Shown: positions 19,635-28,357 of the stretch, piece after piece
Layout: the number at the start of each line of letters is the position of its first letter
Position numbering within the stretch: the stretch's first letter is position 1
DNA from: a virus
Reading direction: 5' to 3' (one strand)
Virus record (IMG/VR): IMGVR_UViG_3300028196_000006
Location: 1 to 64,000 of that record
DNA: 64,000 nt
Made by a program: the position numbers and the translations under genes
Notes under the pieces: model-generated
Seen by the model: the letters and a program-made list of their open reading frames with translations, nothing else
Told to the model about the DNA's origin: nothing
Databases searched by the model: none

Positions 19635-19649
19635 TTTTAAGGTAAATTA

Positions 19650-19657
19650 TATAAATA
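19650..19657 (+). promoter_or_regulatory. Late promoter, exact TATAAATA
   Basis: An exact match to the T4 late consensus, 34 nt before the ATG at 19692, with AAAGGA at 19677. Confidence 0.8.
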
Positions 19658-19691
19658 GTATAAAAGAGTACTAATAAAGGAAACAAAGACA

Positions 19692-20024
19692 ATGGGAAGA
19701 TACATATCAACAACTGGAACTGCTGGCGTAGTCACTAAACAAGTGGCAACAACTTACCAAGCAGTGGTAAATGATAGAATCTTAGCAGATAGTGCCGGTG
19801 GTACTTTCACAATCACGTTACCTCTTAATGCTTCTTTGTTGATTAATGACACAATTCAGATCATTGATGCAACATCGAACTTTGGAACTAACGCGGTTAC
19901 AGTTGCTAGGAATGGTTCACTAATTCAAGGTTCAGCAGACGACTTAACAATGGACTTAAATGGTGCAATCGCAACTTTGATTTACACTGGTCCAACTTAT
20001 GGTTGGATAATTGGTGCTGTATAA
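19692..20024 (+). CDS. Small fibre-like virion protein
   Basis: This 110-aa protein starts MGRYISTTGTAG and carries GGTFTITLPLNASLLINDTI followed by a strand-rich stretch ending IYTGPTYGWIIGAV. This layout (a strip of beta strands that ends in a Trp-containing strand) is common in short fibre or tip proteins of marine phages, from recollection of the families. It has its own exact late promoter and ribosome site. No enzymatic motif is present. It lies just before the three cysteine-rich genes and may belong to the same substructure. Confidence 0.6.
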   Translation: MGRYISTTGTAGVVTKQVATTYQAVVNDRILADSAGGTFTITLPLNASLLINDTIQIIDATSNFGTNAVTVARNGSLIQGSADDLTMDLNGAIATLIYTGPTYGWIIGAV

Positions 20025-20082
20025 TTTTTTATAATATTTTATATTAAATTTACATCATTAAACACTTGGAGAAACAAAAACA

Positions 20083-21045
20083 ATGGCTAGTTTAAAATCA
20101 TTACTTGGAACAAAACAGGACGCATTCGTCTCGGTTGAGGAATCTAATTTAGAGAAAGGACGTATTTACGTTTATACTCCTGGAACTAACTATTCTAGAT
20201 TATGGTGCGGATTTTGTTTCCACCCAGAAGTGGCAGGTACTGCCATAATAGAAATTTGGGGAGCAGGTGGATCGGGTGGTGAGATGTGCTGTTGTGGTTT
20301 TGGTTTACCAGGCAATGCAGGTGCATATGTCAAAAAACAAATTTCAATGTCTCCAGGAGATTATATATGTGGATGTGCAGGACTAAGTTGTGGTAACTCG
20401 GGTTCTTTATGTTTTAGAGGTTGTTCAGAAGCCTCTCATGCAAGATTTTGTATAGCAAGTTCAGAGACTTGTGCTTGTGCAGAAGGTGGAAAGGGTGGAG
20501 TAACTTATTGTTCTACTAACTCATCTTTTTATTGTTGTTACAGAGCAAATGGCTTTTGTGTAACAAGAACAGACAACGACAACTGCGGTATTATTTGTAA
20601 CCAATGTGATGGTTCATGGTGTGCTCAAGCATTCGGTGGACAAGAAAATAAATGTGGAAGAATTTCATGTGTATCAGCATTTGGCTGTTATCCATCATGT
20701 ATTTGTATGTTCCATCATCATATACCTACTCCAGCAGGAATGGGTTCTAAAGAAGGTAGAATGATCACTTACACTAATGATGACGGTAGCGGAGTATCAA
20801 ACTGGTCAGGTCAAGGACACTATCACCACTTGGCAAACATGGGTTCAGGCAGATTTCCAACAGGCGGTGTGCCTTGGGCAAGTTGTTGGGACGGTGGTCT
20901 TGCTTGTGGTTGTTATGAGAATGATGGTTGTATACCTCAGATGCCGATTGGTACAGGAGGAAGAGGACCTAACCCATGTCCGGGAGTTAGAGATCACGCA
21001 ATCAGAGGTGGACACGGAGGAGTACGAATTAAATTCGTAAGTTAA
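20083..21045 (+). CDS. Glycine/cysteine-rich virion protein 1 of 3
   Basis: This 320-aa protein has 31 cysteines. It begins MASL, has EIWGAGGSGGEMCCCG, the start of a glycine-rich fibre-tip type domain, then many Cys pairs (SLCFRGCSE, YCCYRANGFC, NCGIICNQCDGSWC) and ends PNPCPGVRDHAIRGGHGGVR. The cysteine positions are largely shared with the next two genes, arguing for a conserved disulfide or metal framework. The glycine-rich part recalls phage receptor-binding tips, but the cysteine content is exceptional for a protein made in a reducing cytoplasm. The ribosome site TTGGAG precedes the ATG. The function is unknown; adhesin tip is the favoured guess. Confidence 0.75.
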   Translation: MASLKSLLGTKQDAFVSVEESNLEKGRIYVYTPGTNYSRLWCGFCFHPEVAGTAIIEIWGAGGSGGEMCCCGFGLPGNAGAYVKKQISMSPGDYICGCAGLSCGNSGSLCFRGCSEASHARFCIASSETCACAEGGKGGVTYCSTNSSFYCCYRANGFCVTRTDNDNCGIICNQCDGSWCAQAFGGQENKCGRISCVSAFGCYPSCICMFHHHIPTPAGMGSKEGRMITYTNDDGSGVSNWSGQGHYHHLANMGSGRFPTGGVPWASCWDGGLACGCYENDGCIPQMPIGTGGRGPNPCPGVRDHAIRGGHGGVRIKFVS

Positions 21046-21049
21046 TTTT

Positions 21050-22066
21050 ATGGCTAGTCTAACAACATTACTTCAATCCAAATATGATTTTTCAGTAGGA
21101 AATGAAACTAACCTTGAAAAAGGTAGAATTTATCAATATTATCCAGGTACATCAAGAGGCACAAACTTTAGATGTCACATATGTTTTATAGCACCATCAG
21201 ACGGTACTGCCACAATAGAAGTTTGGGGAGCAGGTGGATCAGGTGCAAAAATGTGTTGTTGCGGTGGAGGAATTCCAGGTAACCCAGGTGCATATTCTAA
21301 GAAAACAATTACAATGGCAGATGGTTGTTACATTTGTGCAATTATCGGTATGTCATGTGGTAACTCAGACACACTATGTTTTAGAGGTTGTTCTGAACCA
21401 ACTCAGGTATGTTGGTTTGGTAATGGCGGATCAGACGGATGTGTATGTGCTCAGGGTGGAATTGGTGGAGCAAGTTGGTGTTCAACTGGTAACTCAATTT
21501 ACTGTTGTGCAGTAGCGTCGGGTTTCTGCAATACACAAGGCGGTGACTCATATTGTGGTATCATTTGTAACTTTATGGATTCAGCGGCTTGTCCTCAATT
21601 TTGTGCTTTTGCATACGGTGGAGATGTAAACTGTTATGGTGGATTTAGTTGTCATTACTTTAGAGGATGTCAACCAAACTGTAACTGTAGACAAGTTCCA
21701 GTTAATAGATTCCCTCCAGGAATGATTTCAACATTGGGTGGTGAAGTACACTACACAATGGATTCAGACAACGGAAGATCACAATGGTCAGGAATGGGCG
21801 GATGGATGAATGCTTCACATGGTTTCAATTTAGCAACACGTAATCCTACAACAGGCGGTCCTTACACTGGTTGTTGGGAAGGTAACAGATCGTGTGGTTG
21901 TTATGAACAACAAGGTTGTAACACTTTCTATCCAGCAGGTATTGGTGGACAAGGTCCAACACCTTGTGATGGTGTTAGAGATCACGCTCACAGAGGCGGA
22001 CATGGATTAGTTAGAATTAAGTTTGTATCAACAACCGACGATTACGAAATAGACTCAACTCCATAG
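21050..22066 (+). CDS. Glycine/cysteine-rich virion protein 2 of 3
   Basis: This 338-aa paralogue has 31 cysteines: EVWGAGGSGAKMCCCGGG, TLCFRGCSEP, YCCAVASGFC, YCGIICNF and CWEGNRSCGCYEQQGC, ending PTPCDGVRDHAHRGGHGLVR. It differs from its neighbours by a 12-residue acidic tail (TTDDYEIDSTP). Its ATG lies 4 nt after the upstream stop with no clear ribosome site, so it probably depends on translational coupling to gene 1. Role as for gene 1. Confidence 0.75.
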   Translation: MASLTTLLQSKYDFSVGNETNLEKGRIYQYYPGTSRGTNFRCHICFIAPSDGTATIEVWGAGGSGAKMCCCGGGIPGNPGAYSKKTITMADGCYICAIIGMSCGNSDTLCFRGCSEPTQVCWFGNGGSDGCVCAQGGIGGASWCSTGNSIYCCAVASGFCNTQGGDSYCGIICNFMDSAACPQFCAFAYGGDVNCYGGFSCHYFRGCQPNCNCRQVPVNRFPPGMISTLGGEVHYTMDSDNGRSQWSGMGGWMNASHGFNLATRNPTTGGPYTGCWEGNRSCGCYEQQGCNTFYPAGIGGQGPTPCDGVRDHAHRGGHGLVRIKFVSTTDDYEIDSTP

Positions 22067-22079
22067 GTTAACAAATAGA

Positions 22080-22087
22080 GGTAAATA
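22080..22087 (+). promoter_or_regulatory. Late promoter (GGTAAATA), 6 nt from the start codon
   Basis: GGTAAATA is followed by AAGTAT and then the ATG at 22094. If the element works like T4 late promoters, transcription starts at or 1 nt before the ATG, giving a leaderless mRNA. Confidence 0.55.
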
Positions 22088-22093
22088 AAGTAT

Positions 22094-23068
22094 ATGGCAA
22101 GTTTAAAAGGATTATTAACTACTAGAAACCCAGCAGAGATGATTGAAAACAATCTCGAAACTGGTTACATTTATTCTTATACTTCAGGTACAAATTACAC
22201 AAAATTTTGCAATGGTATTTGTTGGACAGCAAACGTTGATGGCACAGCCGAAATAGAAGTTTGGGGTGCAGGCGGATCAGGTGCAAGAATGTGCTGTTGT
22301 GGAGACGGATTACCAGGTAACGCAGGTGCATATGTGAAAAAGTCAATCACAGTAGCGGCAGGCGACACAATGACAGGTCAAACAGGACACAGTTGTTATG
22401 CTCATGATTTATGTTTTTCAGGATGTTCAGAACAATCAGAAGTTTGTTGGATCACAGCCGCAAACGGTAATGGCTGTATATGTTCAAGAGGTGGATTTGG
22501 TGGGAAATCTATGTGTACAACAGGATCATCATTATTTTGTTGTTTTAGAGCACAAGGTTTCTGTTACACAAAATGCAACAACAACGACTGCGGAACAATA
22601 TGTAACGTGTGTAATGGACAATGGTGTTCATTAGGATACGGTGGAGATACAGGCAAAAACTGTTGCGGACAGTTTTCATGTGCTAGTTTCTTTGGATGTT
22701 GTCCACATTGTAAGTGTCAGTTTCAACAACACGTGGCTACACCAGCAGGATTATTTTCAGAAGACGGTGCATTGATCACGTTCCAAAAAGAATCAGATGG
22801 AACTCCAATGTCACAATGGTCAGGAAACCAATTATTTCAGTGGTATGCGGCACTTAACTTGGCAACAAAAACACCAAGACAAGGTACTCCGGATGCACAC
22901 TGTTGGAGATCAACAAGATCTTGCGGATGTTACGAGATGCAAGGTTGTAACAATTATCTACCTGTGGGAGCAGGTGGGCTATCACCTAACCCATGTCCAG
23001 ACGTAAGGGATCATGGAATAAGAGGTGGATTTGGTGGAGTAAGAATCAAGTTTGTTCCGTCAAGTTAA
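22094..23068 (+). CDS. Glycine/cysteine-rich virion protein 3 of 3
   Basis: This 324-aa paralogue has 32 cysteines: EVWGAGGSGARMCCCGDG, DLCFSGCSEQ, FCCFRAQGFC, DCGTICNVCNGQWC and CWRSTRSCGCYEMQGC, ending PNPCPDVRDHGIRGGFGGVR. Unlike copy 2 it has its own late-type promoter directly before the ATG and no ribosome site. It is probably a structural adhesin component with a conserved cysteine framework. Confidence 0.75.
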   Translation: MASLKGLLTTRNPAEMIENNLETGYIYSYTSGTNYTKFCNGICWTANVDGTAEIEVWGAGGSGARMCCCGDGLPGNAGAYVKKSITVAAGDTMTGQTGHSCYAHDLCFSGCSEQSEVCWITAANGNGCICSRGGFGGKSMCTTGSSLFCCFRAQGFCYTKCNNNDCGTICNVCNGQWCSLGYGGDTGKNCCGQFSCASFFGCCPHCKCQFQQHVATPAGLFSEDGALITFQKESDGTPMSQWSGNQLFQWYAALNLATKTPRQGTPDAHCWRSTRSCGCYEMQGCNNYLPVGAGGLSPNPCPDVRDHGIRGGFGGVRIKFVPSS

Positions 23069-23076
23069 ACATAGTT

Positions 23077-23084
23077 TGATAAAT
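23077..23084 (+). promoter_or_regulatory. Late promoter (GATAAATA)
   Basis: GATAAATA lies 23 nt before the ATG at 23108, with CAGGA as ribosome site. Confidence 0.65.
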
Positions 23085-23107
23085 AAAAGTATAACAGGAT
23101 AAAAACA

Positions 23108-23761
23108 ATGGCAATAGAAAAAGCATTTACAATAGCAGTACCAAATGAACCATACGTTAACGACTTCAGTGACGGTATAACACAAGCGGCAACGTACAAT
23201 GGTGATAGATATATTAAGTTTCAATACCATGCGACTACAGGATTTATTGCTGGAGTTATTGGAAATGGCGACACTGAAGAATTAATGGTTGCCAATGAAG
23301 GTCCTTTAATGGAAGGTCATCTTCCAGCAATTATAGATGCAGATGCGGATCCTTTACATGCGGCAATGATCACAGAATGGTACACTTCAGGAGAAAAAGC
23401 AAACTACTCAGAAGACTTAGGCACAACAGATGCTGACGGCAAAGCAGAAACTTGGGAACATCAGTGGAGCGATGAACAGATCCTGGCTCAGATTTGGAAG
23501 TTAGACACAATTAAATATGTGAACAACGCCATAGTGGATCCAGAATTTATGACACACGGTATGACTGCAGAACAATTTACAGACAGTATCACAAGTCAAA
23601 TAGCATCTTGTACAACAGAACTAGCAAGAGCGGATGTGTACACTGACGAAGAAGCGACAGCAATCACCGCACACAAAACTATGTTGGAAGGTATGTCAAC
23701 AAAGTATGATGGTGTATCGTTTTGGAAAATTCCTTTCCCAACACAACCAAACTTTAAGTAA
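23108..23761 (+). CDS. Unknown protein, first of a paralogous pair
   Basis: This 217-aa soluble acidic protein was not recognised. It shares with the next gene the opening VPNEPYVNDFSDGIT, a GDRYIKF block, an EDLGTTDADG..ETWEHQW block and a C-terminal segment ending WKIPFPTQPNF. It has no membrane segment or catalytic signature. It lies between the cysteine-rich adhesin genes and the glycan cassette. Fibre assembly factor or chaperone is a possibility from position only. Confidence 0.6.
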   Translation: MAIEKAFTIAVPNEPYVNDFSDGITQAATYNGDRYIKFQYHATTGFIAGVIGNGDTEELMVANEGPLMEGHLPAIIDADADPLHAAMITEWYTSGEKANYSEDLGTTDADGKAETWEHQWSDEQILAQIWKLDTIKYVNNAIVDPEFMTHGMTAEQFTDSITSQIASCTTELARADVYTDEEATAITAHKTMLEGMSTKYDGVSFWKIPFPTQPNFK

Positions 23762-23792
23762 TCACTTTTAGTCGTTACTCAGATTAACTAGC

Positions 23793-23800
23793 AATAAATA
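23793..23800 (+). promoter_or_regulatory. Late promoter (AATAAATA), 9 nt from the start codon
   Basis: AATAAATA is followed by 9 nt and then ATG at 23810. The predicted leader is about 3 nt, too short for a ribosome binding site. Confidence 0.5.
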
Positions 23801-23809
23801 ATTCTAGTT

Positions 23810-24475
23810 ATGACAGACCAACGAGAAATCTTAAATCAATACAAGTTCGAAATGGAAATACCCAACGAACCGTATGTAGATAATTTCAGTCAAGGTATCA
23901 CACACACAGCATATTATGCCGGTGATAGATATTTAAAATTTGCTGTCAACGATGACACTGGAATAATTGGAGAATGTTTACATAGAGCACCAACTAAAGA
24001 ATTACTTGAAACAAGAATTTCTCATCTTGAACCAGGACATACTGCACTAATAATAGATGGTGCAAAAAATCCATGGGAAGCATCATATTTGACAAGAGTA
24101 TACAATCATGAACCAGTACCGTACTACCAAGAAGATGTAGGACAACTGGACGATGACGGGAATTCTATATCATGGGAATACAATTGGGGCCATGTGCTGA
24201 ATCAGATATATTATAATCAAGAATTAAAATACATCAACGGTGAATTTGTGAAGCCACGATTTAGGGTACATCAACACACCAACGAAAAAGTTCATCAAAC
24301 AGTGCTAGATCACATCGAAATGTGTGATAACGAATTGTCAAGATTAGTGTATAATGAATCCCAACGACAAGCCATTGAAAAATGTAAAGCAGGTTGGATC
24401 AACATAAGAGATAATTTTCAACACGTGCACCATTGGAAACTAAAATACCCAGACATGCCATTAATAAAACCATAG
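23810..24475 (+). CDS. Unknown protein, second of a paralogous pair
   Basis: This 221-aa product is a paralogue of the preceding gene (IPNEPYVDNFSQGIT, GDRYLKF, EDVGQLDDDG, SWEYNWG, HHWKLKYPDMP). The two share layout over the full length but are clearly diverged, so the duplication is not recent. The function is unknown. Confidence 0.6.
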   Translation: MTDQREILNQYKFEMEIPNEPYVDNFSQGITHTAYYAGDRYLKFAVNDDTGIIGECLHRAPTKELLETRISHLEPGHTALIIDGAKNPWEASYLTRVYNHEPVPYYQEDVGQLDDDGNSISWEYNWGHVLNQIYYNQELKYINGEFVKPRFRVHQHTNEKVHQTVLDHIEMCDNELSRLVYNESQRQAIEKCKAGWINIRDNFQHVHHWKLKYPDMPLIKP

Positions 24476-24507
24476 AATCACTATTATAATCACATAAAAA
24501 ATTAATC

Positions 24508-24515
24508 TATAAATA
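24508..24515 (+). promoter_or_regulatory. Late promoter, exact TATAAATA, for the glycan cassette
   Basis: An exact consensus match lies 10 nt before the ATG at 24526. It would drive the three-gene glycosyltransferase-carbamoyltransferase operon late in infection. Confidence 0.7.
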
Positions 24516-24525
24516 TTTGTATCAA

Positions 24526-25479
24526 ATGAGCACAGAACAAAAAAGACCTAAAGCATTTTTACTCAATGGCGGAATGGGTAGAATTATATCTGCTATACCT
24601 GCCTTAGAAAAATATCAAGAAGAAGGAAATGATCCAGATTTCATTATTGTGATCGAAGGTGTTTGTGATATTCTAAAAGGACATCCAACGTTGGATTCAA
24701 AAACATATGATATGTATCACAAAAATTTATTCCATACAAAGTTAGTTAACATGGATATTGTAAGTCCTGAACCATACAGAGTGCATGAATATTTCAATCA
24801 AAAATGTAATATTGCTCAAGCATTTGATGTGTTAATCAACAACAAAGGAATTAGAGACTTACCTAAATCAACACTGATATTAAGCAAAGAAGAATTACTT
24901 GCTGGAAAAAAAGCAATAGATGAAGTTAAAGAGAAATTAAAAAAAGAAAAAGTTGTAGTGATTCAACCTTTCGGAAGAGCAATACAACAGATAGACGGAT
25001 CGTTTGTTGATAAAACTAATAGAAGTATTGAGTTTTTTAATTTAAAGAGCATTATTAAAAAATTACAGGAGAAAGATTTTGCAGTTATGTTGATGAGTGA
25101 ATTTGGCATAGACTTTAAAGATGCTGGATTTCCAGATGAAGTAGCAATGCCAGAAAAAGTAGAATTAAGACAATGGGCGGCAATTATAAAATATGCTGAT
25201 CAGTTTTTAGGTTGCGATTCTTTAGGACAACATCTTGCTTACAGTTTAGATACACCAGCAAGTGTTGTGTTTGGTGCAACATATCCTGAAAACACTTCAT
25301 ATGCTAAATCAGAAAATCTTAAACACATAGATCTAGGTCAAATGACACGTGAATATGATCCAATAAGAATAACAATGGATGAAAGAATTAGTAGAAAACA
25401 AGAACAAATAATGGCAATGACACCTGAAATAGAAGACTATGTAGTTTCTGCAGTTAATGGTGAATCAATAGAGGACTAA
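24526..25479 (+). CDS. GT9/heptosyltransferase-like glycosyltransferase 1
   Basis: This product is 317 aa from the ATG at 24526; a TTG nine bases upstream is in frame but less likely. The N-terminus FLLNGGMGRIISAIPALEKY matches the GT9 opening (a glycine loop followed by a P..L helix). The C-terminal half has VVIQPFGRA and then GCDSLGQHLAYSLDTPASVV, the D..L.H.A....P motif of ADP-heptose:LPS heptosyltransferases. It is about 50% identical by eye to the gene at 27308. It begins a three-gene operon. It likely transfers a sugar from a nucleotide donor; ADP-heptose is plausible because hldE and hldD are encoded on the minus strand. Confidence 0.7.
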   Translation: MSTEQKRPKAFLLNGGMGRIISAIPALEKYQEEGNDPDFIIVIEGVCDILKGHPTLDSKTYDMYHKNLFHTKLVNMDIVSPEPYRVHEYFNQKCNIAQAFDVLINNKGIRDLPKSTLILSKEELLAGKKAIDEVKEKLKKEKVVVIQPFGRAIQQIDGSFVDKTNRSIEFFNLKSIIKKLQEKDFAVMLMSEFGIDFKDAGFPDEVAMPEKVELRQWAAIIKYADQFLGCDSLGQHLAYSLDTPASVVFGATYPENTSYAKSENLKHIDLGQMTREYDPIRITMDERISRKQEQIMAMTPEIEDYVVSAVNGESIED

Positions 25480-25481
25480 CA

Positions 25482-27311
25482 ATGGATGATATAGAAAAAT
25501 ACAATAAAACAGGATATATTGCCGCAATAGCCAGAGGGCATAATGCAGGTGTTTGTCTTTTAAAAGACGGTGAAGTGGTTTTTTCAATAGAGGAAGAACG
25601 TTTATCTAGAAGAAAATATGATGGTGGACCATATGCATCAATGGTAGAAATATTGAAGTATACAGATAAAATTGATTATCTAGTTGTTGCTCACACACAA
25701 AGTTTAGATGATAGATCAACAGGTAGAGTAGATTATTCAGGAGATGATGTTTACACAGGTATGGCAAGGAAATTAGGATTAATTGACAGATATGTGCAAG
25801 AACAAAAACATCCTCAAGTAATAGATTTATCACACATTCATCACAAATTACATGCCGCTTGTGCTTTTTATAGATCAGGATTTGACAAAGCAGTAGCAGT
25901 GATAGTTGACGGTGCTGGAACTTTTATTCCAGTTAAGAACAGTATCTCTGGTGAAACAACTGTGTTTGAAGTTGAAAGTATTTTCAGTTGTGATTATCCC
26001 AATGATATTTTCGCACTGTACAAACATTATGGTACGGGAGAAGCAAGTCCAGGAGCATTTTATCCAGACTTTGCTTCTGATTCCATAGGTGAACCTGGTA
26101 AGACACACCAAGCACTGTTCACAGACAAAGCAGGAATTGTAAAAGTTTACGAAGCAGTTACACAGTATTGTGGATTCTCGGCAATTGAAGCAGGCAAAAC
26201 AATGGGATTATTTCCATATGGTAAACCAAATGACATGGTTCCTAAACTTTTTAAGAAAGAAGGATACTATTCTTTATCAGATAGAAATTTTATTATACCA
26301 ACATATCCCAATGCCTCAATAGTTAACAGTGGACTTTATCCTTTCATCGATGAAAATCCTGCATCAGATAAAAAAGAAGATTGGACAACATTACAAAATA
26401 GAAGAGATCTAGCATACGCAGTTCAAAAAGAATCACAAAAAGAATGTTTGGATTTAATCTACAAAGCAGTACAACTGAGTGGTTGTAAAAACGTTGTATT
26501 TTCAGGAGGATACGGACTTAACTGTGTTGCCAATTATTATTATTTAGAACACTTAAAGAAAGACGGCATAAACTTTTATGCTGAGCCAGTTTCAAACGAT
26601 GCTGGAACGGCAATGGGTGCGGCAATGTTGTTTTATTACAGTCTTACACAGTCTAAAGAAAAGAAAGTAGACGAACCAACGTTATACCTTGGACCAAAAA
26701 GAACATATTCAGCAGAACAGATTGAAATAGCATGTAATCAAGAAGGTGTTGAACTTACAGATGCAACCAATGAAGAAGTTGTAAAAATTATTACTGACAA
26801 GAATATTGTTTCAGTGTTCCAAGGAGCCAGTGAAAACGGACCTAGAGCATTGGGTAATAGATCAATATTATACGATCCAAGAGATCCAGATGGTAAAGAT
26901 CATGTTAACAAAGTTAAACACAGAGAATACTTTAGACCTTTTGCTGGAACTATATTGCACGAATACGTGCATGAATGGTTTGATTTAAGAGGAATGGACG
27001 AAACACCTCACATGATGTATGCAGTAAATTGTCAACCAGGAATTGGAGAAAAAATACCTAGTATTATTCACGTTGACGGAACTTGTAGAATACAATCTGT
27101 AAAAAGAGAACAAAATCCGTTGTATTATGATTTAATAAAAGAGTTTCATAAACAAACAGAATGTCCTATAATTTTCAATACGTCATTTAATTTAGGCGGT
27201 GAACCATTAGTAGAAACATTGGATGATGCTGTAAGAACATTAGTAAACAGTGAAATAGAATACTTGTTTTTACCCGAATACGGAAAACTGATAAAGGTAG
27301 CAAACAAATGA
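25482..27311 (+). CDS. Carbamoyltransferase, NodU/CmcH/TobZ family
   Basis: This 609-aa protein is the usual length for the family. The N-terminal Kae1-like domain begins near residue 11 (GYIAAIARGHNAGVCLLKDG) with IEEERLSRRK near 37-44 and a metal-type histidine cluster H118, H120, H121, H124 followed by AACAFY. A VDGAG nucleotide-binding loop follows. The C-terminal domain has ENGPRALGNRSILYDPRD and HREYFRPFAGTI, both family hallmarks. Members use carbamoyl phosphate and ATP to carbamoylate hydroxyls of sugars or antibiotics. It lies between two GT9-like genes with 2-nt and overlapping spacing, so the probable substrate is the glycan they build. Overall confidence in the family is high; the substrate is unknown. 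Confidence 0.9.
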   Translation: MDDIEKYNKTGYIAAIARGHNAGVCLLKDGEVVFSIEEERLSRRKYDGGPYASMVEILKYTDKIDYLVVAHTQSLDDRSTGRVDYSGDDVYTGMARKLGLIDRYVQEQKHPQVIDLSHIHHKLHAACAFYRSGFDKAVAVIVDGAGTFIPVKNSISGETTVFEVESIFSCDYPNDIFALYKHYGTGEASPGAFYPDFASDSIGEPGKTHQALFTDKAGIVKVYEAVTQYCGFSAIEAGKTMGLFPYGKPNDMVPKLFKKEGYYSLSDRNFIIPTYPNASIVNSGLYPFIDENPASDKKEDWTTLQNRRDLAYAVQKESQKECLDLIYKAVQLSGCKNVVFSGGYGLNCVANYYYLEHLKKDGINFYAEPVSNDAGTAMGAAMLFYYSLTQSKEKKVDEPTLYLGPKRTYSAEQIEIACNQEGVELTDATNEEVVKIITDKNIVSVFQGASENGPRALGNRSILYDPRDPDGKDHVNKVKHREYFRPFAGTILHEYVHEWFDLRGMDETPHMMYAVNCQPGIGEKIPSIIHVDGTCRIQSVKREQNPLYYDLIKEFHKQTECPIIFNTSFNLGGEPLVETLDDAVRTLVNSEIEYLFLPEYGKLIKVANK

Positions 27312-28288
27312 GTAAAAAAACAGCAATATTTTTAAACGGCGGTGCTGGCAGAATGATCAGTTCTATTCCAGCAGTGGAAAAATACCTCGAAGAAAATCCT
27401 GAAAAAGATCCTATATTAGTTTGCGAAGGTGGAACTGATGCTTTTAAAGGTCATCCTAAACTGTATTTTAAAGCATACGACAGTTGGCACAAAAACCTAT
27501 TTCAAGAGTTGCTTAAAGATCGAGAATTAATTAGTCCTGAACCATACAGAATTTGGGAATATTATAATCAAAAATGTAGTCTTGCTCAAGCATACGATAT
27601 TGCCATCAACAACAAAGGCATTAGAGATTTACCCAAACCAACTATAAGATTAAGCAAAGAAGAATTACTTATGGCAAGAAAAATGATTGCTGAAGTAAAA
27701 GACAAAACAGGCAAAGACAAAATTGTTGTGGTCCAGCCATTTGGAAGAAGTGCTCATCCTGAAAATTTAACTGAAAAACAGATGAAAGAAGACAAACAGC
27801 CAGACATCGCAGATGTTACTGGTAGAAGTATAGAACTAAAAAATGTTTGGAGCATTGTAAGAAAACTATCTAAAAAGTATGGAGTTATGATGATGAGTGA
27901 ATTCCCATTGGAATTTAAAAAACACATGTCGTCTCCCGTGGCAACACCAATGAATGTACACATAAGAATATGGATGGCTGTCATAAAACAAGCAAATCAC
28001 TTTGTTGGTTGTGACTCGGTTGGACAACACATTGCATATGCATTCAACGGAACTTCCACAGTATTAATAGGTTCTACATATCCCGTAAACACATCATTTC
28101 CTGATTCAGATAATGTTGACATTATTGACCTTGGATTAGAAGATAGAGTATATTCGCCTATAAGAATCACTTCAGATGAGTTCAGTGACAGAACAAACGA
28201 AGGGATTATGGCTATGGATGATCAATCAGAAGACAAAGTTATCAAGTCTGTAGAAAAGATGCTTAAACACAGTAAAAACAAGCAGTAA
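27308..28288 (+). CDS. GT9/heptosyltransferase-like glycosyltransferase 2
   Basis: This 326-aa paralogue of the gene at 24526 has FLNGGAGRMISSIPAVEKY at the start, VVVQPFGRS in the middle and GCDSVGQHIAYAFNGTSTV near the C-terminus. A 15-residue insert (near ENLTEKQMKEDKQ) separates it from copy 1. Its ATG overlaps the carbamoyltransferase stop (ATGA), so the two are translationally coupled. Two related transferases suggest a glycan with two similar linkages, or one enzyme for the plain and one for the carbamoylated acceptor; this is inference. Confidence 0.7.
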   Translation: MSKKTAIFLNGGAGRMISSIPAVEKYLEENPEKDPILVCEGGTDAFKGHPKLYFKAYDSWHKNLFQELLKDRELISPEPYRIWEYYNQKCSLAQAYDIAINNKGIRDLPKPTIRLSKEELLMARKMIAEVKDKTGKDKIVVVQPFGRSAHPENLTEKQMKEDKQPDIADVTGRSIELKNVWSIVRKLSKKYGVMMMSEFPLEFKKHMSSPVATPMNVHIRIWMAVIKQANHFVGCDSVGQHIAYAFNGTSTVLIGSTYPVNTSFPDSDNVDIIDLGLEDRVYSPIRITSDEFSDRTNEGIMAMDDQSEDKVIKSVEKMLKHSKNKQ

Positions 28289-28326
28289 TACCCAAAATAC
28301 AGTAATAATACAATAGTTCTAGATTA

Positions 28327-28334
28327 GGTAAATA
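28327..28334 (+). promoter_or_regulatory. Late promoter (GGTAAATA)
   Basis: This is the same variant as at 22080. An AAGGA ribosome site at 28343 lies before the ATG at 28358. Confidence 0.55.
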
Positions 28335-28357
28335 CACTATAATAAGGATTATTCTAT

